NCBI RefSeq assembly: GCF_041053055.1
Contig: NZ_CP163443.1
Location: 7,423,001 to 7,487,000 of the forward strand
Direction of reading: 5' to 3'
DNA length: 64,000 bases
From: Streptomyces sp. R41
GTDB taxonomy: Bacteria > Actinomycetota > Actinomycetes > Streptomycetales > Streptomycetaceae
In this document: one piece after another, positions 41,608 to 51,226 of the stretch
Layout: every line of letters starts with the position of its first letter
Numbering within the stretch: the stretch's first letter is position 1
Program-made: the position numbers and the translations under genes
The notes under the pieces: generated by a model
Told to the model about the DNA's origin: nothing
The model's input: the letters and a program-made list of their open reading frames with translations, nothing else
Database searches by the model: none

Positions 41608-44600
41608 GTGCACCTCAAGGCCCTGACCCTGCGCGGGTTCAAATCGTTCGCCTCGGCGACCACGCTGCGGTTCGAGCCGGGTATCACCTGTGTCGTGGGG
41701 CCCAACGGCTCGGGCAAGTCCAATGTCGTGGACGCCCTGAGCTGGGTCATGGGCGAGCAGGGGGCCAAGTCGCTGCGCGGCGGCAAGATGGAGGACGTCA
41801 TCTTCGCCGGCACCACCGGCCGTCCACCGCTCGGCCGCGCCGAGGTGTCGCTGACCATCGACAACTCGGACGGGGCGTTGCCCATCGAGTACGCCGAGGT
41901 CACCATCACGCGGATCATGTTCCGCAACGGCGGCAGCGAGTACCAGATCAACGGTGACACCTGCCGTCTCCTCGACATCCAGGAGCTGTTGTCCGACTCC
42001 GGCATCGGCCGCGAGATGCACGTCATCGTCGGCCAGGGCCAGCTCGACTCCGTCCTGCACGCCGATCCGATGGGTCGCCGCGCCTTCATCGAAGAGGCGG
42101 CGGGCGTCCTCAAGCACCGCAAGCGCAAGGAGAAGGCGCTGCGGAAGCTGGACGCGATGCAGGCGAACCTCGCGCGCGTGCAGGACCTGACGGACGAGCT
42201 GCGGCGGCAGTTGAAGCCTCTCGGCCGCCAGGCGGCCGTCGCCCGCCGCGCCGCCGTGATCCAGGCCGACTTCCGGGACGCGCGTCTGCGCCTGCTGGCC
42301 GACGATCTCGTACGACTTCGCCAGGCGCTGCAGACCGAGATCGCCGACGAGGCCGCGCTCAAGGGACGCAAGGAAGCCGCCGAGGCGGAGCTGAAGAAGG
42401 CGCTCCAGCGAGAAGCTCTCCTGGAGGACGAGGTACGGCAGCTCACGCCGCGCCTCCAGCGCGCCCAGCAGACCTGGTACGAACTCTCGCAGCTCGCCGA
42501 GCGGGTACGCGGCACGATCTCGCTGGCCGACGCGCGCGTGAAGAGCGCCACTTCGGTGCCCGCCGAGGAGCGGCGCGGCCGCGACCCCGAGGACATGGAG
42601 CGCGAGGCCGCGCGGATCCGCGAGCAGGAGGCCGAGCTCGAAGCGGCCCTGGAGGCGGCTGAGCGGGCCCTGGAGGACACCGTCGCGCACCGCGCCGAGC
42701 TGGAGCGCGAGCTCGCCGTCGAGGAGCGCCGCCTCAAGGACGTGGCCCGCGCCATCGCCGACCGTCGCGAGGGCCTCGCCCGTCTCAACGGCCAGGTCAA
42801 CGCCGCCCGTTCGCGCGCAGCCTCCGCACAGGCCGAGATCGACCGGCTCGCCTCCGCCCGCGACGAGGCTCAGGAGCGCGCGGTCGTGGCCCAGGAGGAG
42901 TACGAGCAGCTGAAGGCCGAGGTCGACGGGCTCGACGCGGGGGACGCGGAGCTGACGGAGCGACACGAGGCGGCCAAGCGGACGCTGGCCGAGGCGGAGG
43001 CCGCGCTGACGGCGGCCCGTGAGACGGCCACGGCGGCCGAACGCAGGCGCGCCGCCACCCAGGCGCGCCACGAGGCCCTCGCCCTGGGGCTGCGCCGCAA
43101 GGACGGCACGGGAGCGCTGCTCGGGGCGAAGGACCGTCTGACGGGGCTGCTCGGGCCCGCGGCCGAGCTGCTGTCGGTGACCCCCGGCTTCGAGGTTCCC
43201 CTGGCCGCGGCCTTCGGCGCCGCGGCGGACGCGATCGCGGTCACCACCCCCGCCTCCGCGGCGGAGGCCATCCGCCTGCTGCGCAAGCAGGACGCTGGGC
43301 GCGCGGCGTTGCTGCTGGCGGGCGCACCGGAAGAGCCCGGAGCGAGCAAGGCACGGGACGACGGCTCCGGCCGGCTGCCCGGGGCCGTACGCAGGGACGT
43401 TCCGGCGGGATCGGGCTCCCTTGCGGCAGGGCGGCCGGCGGCTGACCTGACAGGGCGGGGCGCCGGGCAGTCCACGGACGGTTCGGGCGTTCCCGCGGCG
43501 GCACGGCCCGCGGGCCCGCCGCCGGCCCACGGCGCCACCGATGACGTACGCCAGGAGGCCGAGACCGGGGCCGGGGAGCACCTGGCACCAGGCGTCGCGA
43601 GTGGTGCTCCCGGCGAGGTGCCCGCAACGGGGCGCGGCGATGCGTACGGCGCCTTCGATGACGTACGCCACGAGGCAGGGAGCGGTACGCGAATCGGGGT
43701 CGATGCCAGTGAGTACCGGGCGCCGGGTGGCGCGGGCGATGCGGCGCGGCACGGCGGCGCGTACGGCACCCCCGACGGCGTGTCCCCTCAAGTGCACCGG
43801 GCCGATGGGCTGCCCCCGTATGCCGCGGACCTCGTCCGGGGCCCCGCCGAACTCATGCCCGCCGTACGGCGACTGCTGCGCGGGATCGTCGTCGTGGGCA
43901 CCCTCGAAGACGCCGAGGACCTCGTCTACGCGCGGCCCGAGCTCACCGCCGTCACCGCCGAGGGCGACCTGCTCGGGGCGCACTTCGCGCACGGCGGCTC
44001 CGCCGGGGCGCCGAGTCTGCTCGAAGTGCAGGCATCGGTCGACGAGGCGGCGGCCGAGCTCGAAGAACTCGCCGTACGCTGCGAGGAATTGACCGAGGCC
44101 CAGCACCTCGCCACCGAACAGCGCAAGGAACGGGCCGCGCTCGTCGAGGAGTTGGGCGAGCGGCGGCGGGCCGCCGAGCGGGAGAAGTCGTCCGTGGCGC
44201 AGCAGCTCGGGCGGCTGGCCGGACAGGCACGCGGAGCTGCCGGGGAGGCCGAGCGGAGCACGGCCGCCGCCGCTCGGGCACAGGAGGCGCTCGACCGGGC
44301 CGTGGAGGAGGCCGAGGAGCTGGCCGAACGGCTCGCCGTGGCCGAGGAGATGCCCGTCGAGGAGGAGCCCGACACCTCCGTGCGCGACCGGCTCGCCGCC
44401 GACGGCGCCAACGCGCGGCAGACCGAGATGGAGGCCCGGCTCCAGGTGCGTACGCACGAGGAGCGGGTCAAGGGGCTCGCGGGGCGGGCCGACGGACTCG
44501 ACCGGGCCGCGCGCGCCGAACGTGAGGCACGCGCGCGTGCCGAGCAGCGGCGGGCCCGGCTGCGGCACGAGGCGGCGGTCGCCGAGGCCGTCGCCTCCGG

Positions 44601-45612
44601 CGCGCGTCAGCTGCTCGCGCACGTCGAGGTCTCGCTGACCCGGGCCGAGGAGGAGCGGGGCGCCGCGGAGAACGCCAAGACGCACAGGGAGCGGGCGCTC
44701 GGCGTCGCCCGCAACGAGGGCCGCGACCTCAAGGCGGAGCTCGACAAACTCACGGATTCGGTTCACCGCGGCGAGGTACTCGGCGCCGAGAAGCGGCTGC
44801 GCATAGAGCAGCTGGAGTCGAAGGCGCTGGAGGAGCTCGGTGTCGAACCGGCGGGACTGGTCGCGGACTACGGTCCCGACCAGCTCGTGCCGCCCTCGCT
44901 CCCCGCCGAGGGCGAGGAACTGCCCGAGGACCCGGAGCATCCGCGCAACCAGCCCCGGCCGTTCCACCGCGCCGAGCAGGAGCGGCGGCTCAAGTCGGCC
45001 GAACGGGCGTACCAGCAGCTGGGCAAGGTCAACCCGCTCGCCCTGGAGGAGTTCGCGGCGCTGGAGGAGCGCCACAAGTTCCTCAGCGAGCAGCTCGAGG
45101 ACCTCAAGAAGACACGTGCCGACCTGCTTCAGGTGGTGAAGGAGGTCGACGAGCGTGTCGAGCAGGTCTTCACCGAGGCCTACCGGGACACGGCCCGGGA
45201 GTTCGAGGGGGTCTTCAGCCGGCTGTTCCCGGGAGGGGAGGGGCGGCTGATCCTGACCGATCCCGACAACATGCTCACCACGGGTGTGGACGTCGAGGCG
45301 CGGCCCCCGGGCAAGAAGGTCAAGCGGCTGTCCCTGCTCTCCGGCGGTGAGCGGTCGCTGACCGCCGTCGCGATGCTCGTGTCGATCTTCAAGGCGCGGC
45401 CCAGCCCGTTCTATGTGATGGACGAGGTCGAGGCGGCGCTGGACGACACCAACCTGCAGCGGCTGATCCGCATCATGCAGGAGCTGCAGGAGGCCTCGCA
45501 GCTGATCGTGATCACACACCAGAAGCGCACGATGGAGGTCGCCGACGCGCTGTACGGCGTCTCCATGCAGGGCGACGGTGTGTCGAAGGTCATCAGCCAG
45601 CGGCTCCGCTAG
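41608..45612 (+). CDS. smc: chromosome segregation protein SMC with a hinge insertion
   Basis: 1334 residues from GTG 41608. Condensin core protein that compacts and separates chromosomes with ScpA/ScpB. N-terminal Walker A VVGPNGSGKSN (31-38); two long coiled coils (about 170-500 and 760-1110); hinge about 510-750; C-terminal ABC signature LLSGGERSL (about 1243) and Walker B FYVMDEVEAALDD (D1272, E1273). Streptomyces SMC is usually about 1190 residues. The extra 145 or so lie in the hinge, about residues 575-740, as a low-complexity Gly/Ala/Pro-rich segment with a repeated DDVR-EA motif (D645 and D684 lie 39 residues apart). The reading frame is intact. Confidence 0.94.
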   Translation: MHLKALTLRGFKSFASATTLRFEPGITCVVGPNGSGKSNVVDALSWVMGEQGAKSLRGGKMEDVIFAGTTGRPPLGRAEVSLTIDNSDGALPIEYAEVTITRIMFRNGGSEYQINGDTCRLLDIQELLSDSGIGREMHVIVGQGQLDSVLHADPMGRRAFIEEAAGVLKHRKRKEKALRKLDAMQANLARVQDLTDELRRQLKPLGRQAAVARRAAVIQADFRDARLRLLADDLVRLRQALQTEIADEAALKGRKEAAEAELKKALQREALLEDEVRQLTPRLQRAQQTWYELSQLAERVRGTISLADARVKSATSVPAEERRGRDPEDMEREAARIREQEAELEAALEAAERALEDTVAHRAELERELAVEERRLKDVARAIADRREGLARLNGQVNAARSRAASAQAEIDRLASARDEAQERAVVAQEEYEQLKAEVDGLDAGDAELTERHEAAKRTLAEAEAALTAARETATAAERRRAATQARHEALALGLRRKDGTGALLGAKDRLTGLLGPAAELLSVTPGFEVPLAAAFGAAADAIAVTTPASAAEAIRLLRKQDAGRAALLLAGAPEEPGASKARDDGSGRLPGAVRRDVPAGSGSLAAGRPAADLTGRGAGQSTDGSGVPAAARPAGPPPAHGATDDVRQEAETGAGEHLAPGVASGAPGEVPATGRGDAYGAFDDVRHEAGSGTRIGVDASEYRAPGGAGDAARHGGAYGTPDGVSPQVHRADGLPPYAADLVRGPAELMPAVRRLLRGIVVVGTLEDAEDLVYARPELTAVTAEGDLLGAHFAHGGSAGAPSLLEVQASVDEAAAELEELAVRCEELTEAQHLATEQRKERAALVEELGERRRAAEREKSSVAQQLGRLAGQARGAAGEAERSTAAAARAQEALDRAVEEAEELAERLAVAEEMPVEEEPDTSVRDRLAADGANARQTEMEARLQVRTHEERVKGLAGRADGLDRAARAEREARARAEQRRARLRHEAAVAEAVASGARQLLAHVEVSLTRAEEERGAAENAKTHRERALGVARNEGRDLKAELDKLTDSVHRGEVLGAEKRLRIEQLESKALEELGVEPAGLVADYGPDQLVPPSLPAEGEELPEDPEHPRNQPRPFHRAEQERRLKSAERAYQQLGKVNPLALEEFAALEERHKFLSEQLEDLKKTRADLLQVVKEVDERVEQVFTEAYRDTAREFEGVFSRLFPGGEGRLILTDPDNMLTTGVDVEARPPGKKVKRLSLLSGGERSLTAVAMLVSIFKARPSPFYVMDEVEAALDDTNLQRLIRIMQELQEASQLIVITHQKRTMEVADALYGVSMQGDGVSKVISQRLR

Positions 45613-45656
45613 ATACGTGTAGCCCACACCGGTCATGACCTGGGCTTCCTTCTGAG

Positions 45657-45733
45657 TTCAAGTATTGAACACAAGCGTCACACTCCTGCGCCGAAAATTC
45701 ACAGCAGGAGAACTGTTGACTTCGATACTTGAA
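45657..45733. promoter_or_regulatory. paired operator-like palindromes upstream of glcP
   Basis: TTCAAGTATTGAA (45657-45669) is a palindrome with 5-bp arms around GTA. Its near copy TTCGATACTTGAA (45721-45733) is the reverse complement of TTCAAGTATCGAA. Centres are 64 bases apart, about six helical turns. They flank the presumed glcP promoter. The arrangement suits a repressor that binds both sites and loops DNA. The protein that binds them cannot be identified. Confidence 0.55.
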
Positions 45734-45864
45734 GGCATAGTCTCTGCAACGTTGCTTTTACCTTCAGGTGGTGGGCGGCGTGAAGTTGTGCGCCACTGGA
45801 ACCACCCCTGAAGGGCTTGCCCCCACCCCACCGGCAGCGAGGCCGGTGGCCCGAGGAGTTACAC

Positions 45865-47283
45865 GTGACCAGCACTGCGCAGGCACCTCAATCCGGAGCC
45901 CGGGAAGCTCATCCCGAGCATCTCGGCCATGTCATCTTCATCGCGGCGGCGGCCGCGATGGGCGGCTTCCTCTTCGGCTACGACAGTGCCGTGATCAACG
46001 GCGCCGTCGAAGCCATCCGAAGCCGTTACGACATCGGCTCCGCGGCGCTGGCGCAGGTCATCGCCATCGCGCTGATCGGCTGCGCCATCGGCGCGGCGAC
46101 CGCGGGTCGCATAGCCGACCGCATCGGCCGCATCCGCTGCATGCAGATCTCCGCCGTCCTCTTCACGGTCAGCGCCGTCGGTTCGGCACTGCCCTTCGCG
46201 CTGTGGGACCTCGCCTTCTGGCGCATCATCGGCGGTTTCGCCATCGGTATGGCCTCCGTGATCGGCCCCGCCTACATCGCCGAGGTCGCTCCGGCCGCGT
46301 ACCGCGGACGCCTCGGATCCTTCCAGCAGGCCGCGATCGTCATCGGCATCGCCATCTCGCAGCTGGTCAACTGGGGCATCCTGAACGCCGCCGGCGGCGA
46401 CCAGCGCGGCAAGCTCCTCGGCCTCGAGGCCTGGCAGGTCATGCTCGGCGTCATGGTCGTCCCGGCCGTCCTCTACGGTCTGCTCTCCTTCGCGATCCCG
46501 GAGTCGCCGCGCTTCCTGATCTCCGTCGGCCGCGACGCCCGCGCCCGTGAGGTGCTGCAGGAGGTCGAGGGCAAGGACGTCGACCTGGACGCCCGCGTGC
46601 TGGAGATCGAGCACGCCATGAAGAGTGAGCACAAGTCGACCTTCAAGGACCTGCTCGGCGGCAGCTTCTTCTTCAAGCCGATCGTCTGGGTCGGTATCGG
46701 CCTCTCCGTCTTCCAGCAGTTCGTCGGCATCAACGTCGCGTTCTACTACTCCTCGACGCTGTGGCAGTCGGTCGGCGTCGACCCGTCGGACTCGTTCTTC
46801 TACTCGTTCACCACGTCGATCATCAACATCATCGGCACCGTGATCGCCATGATCTTCGTCGACCGGATCGGCCGTAAGCCGCTCGCGCTCATCGGTTCCG
46901 TGGGCATGGTCATCGGTCTCGGCCTGGAGGCCTGGGCCTTCTCCTTCGACCTCGTCGACGGCAAGCTGCCGGCCGCCCAGGGCTGGACCGCCCTGATCGC
47001 CGCGCACATCTTCGTCCTCTTCTTCGCCCTCTCCTGGGGTGTCGTGGTCTGGGTCTTCCTCGGCGAGATGTTCCCGAACCGGATCCGCGCCGCCGCGCTG
47101 GGCGTCGCCGCCTCCGCGCAGTGGATCGCCAACTGGGCCATCACCGCGAGCTTCCCGTCGCTGGCCGACTGGAACCTCTCCGCGACCTACGTGATCTACA
47201 CGATCTTCGCCGCGCTCTCCATCCCCTTCGTGCTCAAGTACGTGAAGGAGACGAAGGGCAAGGCCCTGGAGGAGATGGGCTGA
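45865..47283 (+). CDS. glcP: glucose permease, MFS sugar porter
   Basis: 472 residues from GTG 45865, RBS GAGGAG (45853-45858). Major facilitator sugar porter: twelve predicted membrane helices, GGFLFGYDSAVINGAVEA, the RxGR loop motifs GRIADRIGRIRC and VDRIGRKPLALI, PESPRFLI after helix 6, QQFVGINVAFYYSSTLW (helix 7) and GEMFPNRIRAAALG. Same length as GlcP of S. coelicolor, the main glucose importer, and the same neighbour (smc). Probably controlled by the palindromes upstream. Confidence 0.93.
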   Translation: MTSTAQAPQSGAREAHPEHLGHVIFIAAAAAMGGFLFGYDSAVINGAVEAIRSRYDIGSAALAQVIAIALIGCAIGAATAGRIADRIGRIRCMQISAVLFTVSAVGSALPFALWDLAFWRIIGGFAIGMASVIGPAYIAEVAPAAYRGRLGSFQQAAIVIGIAISQLVNWGILNAAGGDQRGKLLGLEAWQVMLGVMVVPAVLYGLLSFAIPESPRFLISVGRDARAREVLQEVEGKDVDLDARVLEIEHAMKSEHKSTFKDLLGGSFFFKPIVWVGIGLSVFQQFVGINVAFYYSSTLWQSVGVDPSDSFFYSFTTSIINIIGTVIAMIFVDRIGRKPLALIGSVGMVIGLGLEAWAFSFDLVDGKLPAAQGWTALIAAHIFVLFFALSWGVVVWVFLGEMFPNRIRAAALGVAASAQWIANWAITASFPSLADWNLSATYVIYTIFAALSIPFVLKYVKETKGKALEEMG

Positions 47284-47298
47284 GCCTCCTGCCATAGG

Positions 47299-47317
47299 CT
47301 CCCCGAAACTCGGGGAG
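47299..47317 (+). terminator. hairpin after glcP
   Basis: 8-bp stem CTCCCCGA/TCGGGGAG with an AAC loop, 15 bases downstream of glcP. Confidence 0.75.
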
Positions 47318-47375
47318 AAGGGCCAAGTCCCCGCTGCCCCTCTCCTCGTACTCGTAAGAGACGTACCGCCCCGGC

Positions 47376-48365
47376 TCAGCCCTCGATTCCTTCGAGGGCC
47401 CTGAGCCGGGGCAGTACGTTTTCGCAGAACAGGTGCAGACTGCGCCAGCCCTCGTCGATCGGCATCCCGCCGGACAGCGGATGCAGCACGAAGTTGTCCA
47501 GACCCTGCTCCACGCACGCGTCGGGCGTGAGGATCCGGTAGACGCCCTCGGCGCGCAGCTCGTCGACCGTCGTGGCCGCCGACTTCACCGCCGAGCGGAT
47601 GTCGCCGGACTGCCAGGAGGCGTACGTCCGAGCCTCGTGCAGGAAGTGGCCGCCGTACTCCGCCCATGCCCGGTCCGGGTCCTCGGCGATGTGCAGCAGC
47701 GGGGTCTCGGCGGCGGGCATCATAGTCCAGCCCTCGGTGCCGTACTCGATGAGCCGCTCCTTGTAGTACGCCTCCAGCTCGGGAAGGTGCGCGCTGGGGA
47801 AGAACGGCAGCCCGAGCCGGGCGGCGCGACGGGCCGCGGCCTTGGACGAACCGCCGACCAGCAGCAGGGGGTGCGGATCCGAGAAGGGGCGCGGGGTGAC
47901 CCGTACCGTACGGCCCCGGTACGCGAACTCCTCGCCCGTCCACGCCTTCAGCACCGTCTCCAGGAGCTCGTCCTGGAGCTTGCCGCGCCGCTTCCAGTCG
48001 ACGTCGAAGAGGGCGTACTCCTCGGGCCGGTAGCCGATTCCGGCCACCGTGACGAGCCGTCCGCCGCTGAGCAGATCGAGTACGGCGATGTCCTCGGCGA
48101 GGCGCAGCGGGTCGTGCAGCGGGCCGATGACCGCGGAGACCGTGACCGCGATCTGCCGGGTCGCGCCGAAGACCGCGCCGGCGAACGCGAACGGCGAGGG
48201 CAGCCAGTTGTTGGCGACGCCGTGGTGCTCCTCGGTCTGCACGGTGGTGATCCCGCGGTCGTCGGCGTACGCGGCCATCTCGACCGCCGCCTTGTAGCGG
48301 GCACTCAGCGACGCGGGTGTGGCGTCGGGGTCAACGAGGTTGAAGCGTACGACGGTTACGGGCAT
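47376..48365 (-). CDS. LLM-class flavin-dependent oxidoreductase
   Basis: 329 residues from ATG 48365. Luciferase-like monooxygenase fold: VVRFNLVDPDATPASLSARY, TEEHHGVANNWLPSPFAFAG, AVLDLLSGGRLVTVAGIGYRPEEY, and LLLVGGSSKAAARRAARLGL. Members use FMN or F420. In minus-strand order it follows the NCS1 permease after 47 bases, so they probably form an operon; the substrate may be what the permease brings in, but is not established. Confidence 0.9.
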   Translation of the reverse strand: MPVTVVRFNLVDPDATPASLSARYKAAVEMAAYADDRGITTVQTEEHHGVANNWLPSPFAFAGAVFGATRQIAVTVSAVIGPLHDPLRLAEDIAVLDLLSGGRLVTVAGIGYRPEEYALFDVDWKRRGKLQDELLETVLKAWTGEEFAYRGRTVRVTPRPFSDPHPLLLVGGSSKAAARRAARLGLPFFPSAHLPELEAYYKERLIEYGTEGWTMMPAAETPLLHIAEDPDRAWAEYGGHFLHEARTYASWQSGDIRSAVKSAATTVDELRAEGVYRILTPDACVEQGLDNFVLHPLSGGMPIDEGWRSLHLFCENVLPRLRALEGIEG

Positions 48366-48412
48366 GGGGAGTCCCCCTTCGTGTGTGGAGGGGGACGGTA
48401 GCTGACGGTGCG

Positions 48413-49885
48413 TCAGACAGCCATAGCGGCGGCCTCCTTGGCGGGCTCGGGCCGCTCGGTCGTGGTCACCGCGGGCTTCGGCAGAACGACGTACAGGAGG
48501 AAGGAGACCACGATCGTCGCCACCCAGCCGAGGCCGTACTCGCCGATGGGGTTGTCGGCGGCGAGCGGGCCCGTGAACCAGTCGGACGTCGTGAACAGCA
48601 GTCCGCTGCCCAGCCCCACCGCCCACGCGGCGACCGCGGCGGGGCTGAAGCCGCCCCGGTACCAATAGGCGCTGGTGCGCGTGGTGTTGAGCAGCGCCTC
48701 GGCGTCGTACTCCTTGCGGCGCAGCATGTCCGCCCCGAACACGCCCACCCATGCCGAGAAGGCGACGGCGAGCAGCGACAGGAACGCGATGAAGGAGCCC
48801 ATGAAGCTGGTCGCGACCAGCATCAGGACGCCACCGAAGACCAGCGAGATCACGGCGTTGACCGAGACCGCCCAGTGCCGCGGCACCTCGAAGCCGAGCG
48901 TCTGCGCGGTGAATCCCGCCGAGTACATCGACATCGCGTTGATCAGCAGCATGCCGACCAGGGCGATCAGCAGATACGGCACCGCGATCCACAGCGGCAG
49001 GATCGCGCCGAGGAAGGAGACCGGGTCGGCGGCCGAGGCCAGATCCGGAGTGGAGACCGCCATCACGGCGCCCATCAGGACCATGGGGAGTACGACGATG
49101 CCGGCGCCGCCGACGGAATTGCGCACGATCGCCGCGGACGACGCCGTACGCGGCAGATAGCGCGTGAAGTCGGGGGAGGAGGGCACCCAGCTGATGCCGC
49201 CCGCGGCGATGAGGCCGACGCCCGTGATCATCAGGGATGTCTGGCCGGCCGCCTGTCCGAAGACCTTGCTCCAGTCCGTGTCCACGATCAGATAGCCGAG
49301 GACGAGCACGGAGAAGCCGCCGAAGAGGTACGTCGCCCACTTGTTGCACTTGTGGACGGCGTTGATGCCGAGGCCCGAGATCGCGAACGTCGTGATGACG
49401 AAGAGCAGCAGCGTCACGATGACCAGGAACCTGTTGCTCTTGATGCCGAAGAGGATGTCGAGGACGGTGAGCAGCGCATAGGCGCCGGTCACCGCGTTGA
49501 TCGTCTCCCAGCCCCAGCGGGCGATCCAGATCAGTGAGCCGGGAAGGAGATTCCCGCGCTGGCCGAAGACCGCGCGGGACAAGGCCATGCCGGGAGCCCC
49601 GCCGCGCTTGCCCGCGATGCCGATCAGCCCGACCAGGCCGTACGACACGATCGGCGCCGCGACACCGACGACCAGGGTCTGCCAGAAGTTGAGTCCGTAC
49701 GTGACGGCCAGGCTCGCGCCCATGGTGAGCAGCAGGACGCTGATGTTGGCGGCGACCCAGGTGGGGAAGAGGTCGCGGGTTCTCGCGGTGCGTTCGGAGT
49801 GGGGGACGGGCTCTATGCCGCGGGTTTCGAGGGTTTCGAGGGCAGGAGTTTCGAGGGCGCCATCGGAGGGCTCGGTGGTGCTCAT
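48413..49885 (-). CDS. NCS1-family purine/pyrimidine permease
   Basis: 490 residues from ATG 49885. Twelve predicted helices. PHSERTARTRDLFPTWVAAN before helix 1, GKRGGAPGMALSRAVFG (helix 2-3 loop), WIARWGWETINAVTGAYAL and SWVPSSPDFTRYLPR are typical of nucleobase cation symport 1 proteins such as cytosine or hydantoin permeases. Substrate not determined. Upstream of and probably co-transcribed with the LLM oxidoreductase, pointing to uptake and oxidation of a nucleobase-like compound. Confidence 0.9.
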   Translation of the reverse strand: MSTTEPSDGALETPALETLETRGIEPVPHSERTARTRDLFPTWVAANISVLLLTMGASLAVTYGLNFWQTLVVGVAAPIVSYGLVGLIGIAGKRGGAPGMALSRAVFGQRGNLLPGSLIWIARWGWETINAVTGAYALLTVLDILFGIKSNRFLVIVTLLLFVITTFAISGLGINAVHKCNKWATYLFGGFSVLVLGYLIVDTDWSKVFGQAAGQTSLMITGVGLIAAGGISWVPSSPDFTRYLPRTASSAAIVRNSVGGAGIVVLPMVLMGAVMAVSTPDLASAADPVSFLGAILPLWIAVPYLLIALVGMLLINAMSMYSAGFTAQTLGFEVPRHWAVSVNAVISLVFGGVLMLVATSFMGSFIAFLSLLAVAFSAWVGVFGADMLRRKEYDAEALLNTTRTSAYWYRGGFSPAAVAAWAVGLGSGLLFTTSDWFTGPLAADNPIGEYGLGWVATIVVSFLLYVVLPKPAVTTTERPEPAKEAAAMAV

Positions 49886-50014
49886 GGCGGATCATCATAC
49901 TTTGTGCCGAATAGTGCCCTCTAGTGACTTATGCCCTTTGGAGGAAGCTACGGAATCTCGCCCGGGGAAGGGATTCCGCCTCCTGCGGGACCGATGGCCG
50001 ATACTGGGGGCGTT

Positions 50015-51226
50015 ATGGAAACCGTCATCCTTGCTGTAGTCATCGCCGTGGTCGTGATCGGCGCGCTCGGCGGGCTCGTCATCGGCAGTCGCAAGCGGAA
50101 GCAGCTGCCCCCGCCGCCCCCCGCCGCCCCCGACATCACCGCCCCTCCGGCCGAGCCGCACGTCGGCGACGAGGCCGAGACGCCGCGCGAAGAACCGCGC
50201 CGCACGATCGAGGAGGTGGATCTCCCCGAGGGCTCGGCGGCCACGTCGGTCGCCGTCGAGGAGCCCACACCCGTTGTCGAAGTTCCCGAGATCGAGATCC
50301 CGGAGCCGACCGCCGGACGTCTCGTACGTCTGCGCGCCCGTCTCTCCCGCTCGCAGAACGCGCTCGGCAAGGGGCTGCTCACGCTGCTCTCGCGCGAGCA
50401 CCTCGACGAGGACACCTGGGAGGAGATCGAGGACACGCTGCTCACCGCCGACGTCGGCGTGCAGCCCACCCAAGAGCTGGTCGAGCGGCTGCGCGAGCGC
50501 GTCAAGGTGCTCGGCACGCGTACTCCGCAGGAGCTGCGCGGCCTGCTGCGCGAGGAGCTCCTGAACCTGGTCGGCACCGACTTCGACCGTGTCGTCAAGA
50601 CCGAGCCCGAGGCCAGCAAGCCCGGCATCGTGATGGTCGTCGGCGTCAACGGCACCGGCAAGACCACCACCACCGGAAAGCTCGCCCGCGTCCTGGTGGC
50701 CGACGGCCGCACCGTCGTCCTGGGCGCCGCCGACACCTTCCGTGCCGCCGCTACCGAGCAGCTGCAGACCTGGGGCGATCGGGTCGGTGCCTACACCGTG
50801 CGCGGGCCCGAGGGCGGCGACCCCGCTTCCGTCGCCTTCGACGCGGTCAAGGAAGGCAAGGAGATGGGCTACGACGTCGTGCTCATCGACACCGCGGGCC
50901 GGCTCCACACCAAGACCGGCCTGATGGACGAGCTCGGCAAGGTCAAGCGCGTCGTGGAGAAGCACGCGCCGCTGGACGAGGTGCTGCTCGTGCTGGATGC
51001 CACGACCGGGCAGAACGGTCTGATCCAGGCCCGCGTCTTCGCCGAGGTCGTCGACATCACCGGCATTGTGCTGACCAAGCTCGACGGCACCGCCAAGGGC
51101 GGCATCGTCATCGCGGTGCAGCGCGAGCTGGGGGTGCCGGTCAAGCTGGTGGGTCTGGGCGAGGGCGCCGACGACTTGGCGCCGTTCGAGCCCGAGGCGT
51201 TCGTGGATGCTCTTATCGGCGACTAG
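50015..51226 (+). CDS. ftsY: signal recognition particle receptor FtsY
   Basis: 403 residues from ATG 50015. One N-terminal membrane helix (ETVILAVVIAVVVIGALGGL) and a Pro/Glu-rich linker anchor the GTPase: NG domain with VVGVNGTGKTTTTGKLA (G1), DTFRAAATEQLQTW, LIDTAGRLHTKTGLMDEL (G3), TKLDGTAKGG (G4) and a C-terminal GLGEGADDLAPFEPEAFVDAL. Receives ribosomes carrying SRP (Ffh, at 58857) and passes them to the translocon. The TAG stop lies in the first CTAG of a MITE-like element. Confidence 0.96.
   Translation: METVILAVVIAVVVIGALGGLVIGSRKRKQLPPPPPAAPDITAPPAEPHVGDEAETPREEPRRTIEEVDLPEGSAATSVAVEEPTPVVEVPEIEIPEPTAGRLVRLRARLSRSQNALGKGLLTLLSREHLDEDTWEEIEDTLLTADVGVQPTQELVERLRERVKVLGTRTPQELRGLLREELLNLVGTDFDRVVKTEPEASKPGIVMVVGVNGTGKTTTTGKLARVLVADGRTVVLGAADTFRAAATEQLQTWGDRVGAYTVRGPEGGDPASVAFDAVKEGKEMGYDVVLIDTAGRLHTKTGLMDELGKVKRVVEKHAPLDEVLLVLDATTGQNGLIQARVFAEVVDITGIVLTKLDGTAKGGIVIAVQRELGVPVKLVGLGEGADDLAPFEPEAFVDALIGD

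Noticed and set aside
41548..45636. Very long open frame (about 1360 codons) on the strand opposite smc
   Set aside because: High-GC codon bias leaves the antisense frame open; composition is His/Leu/Arg/Gly-rich and lacks any family motif, while the smc frame is fully conserved.
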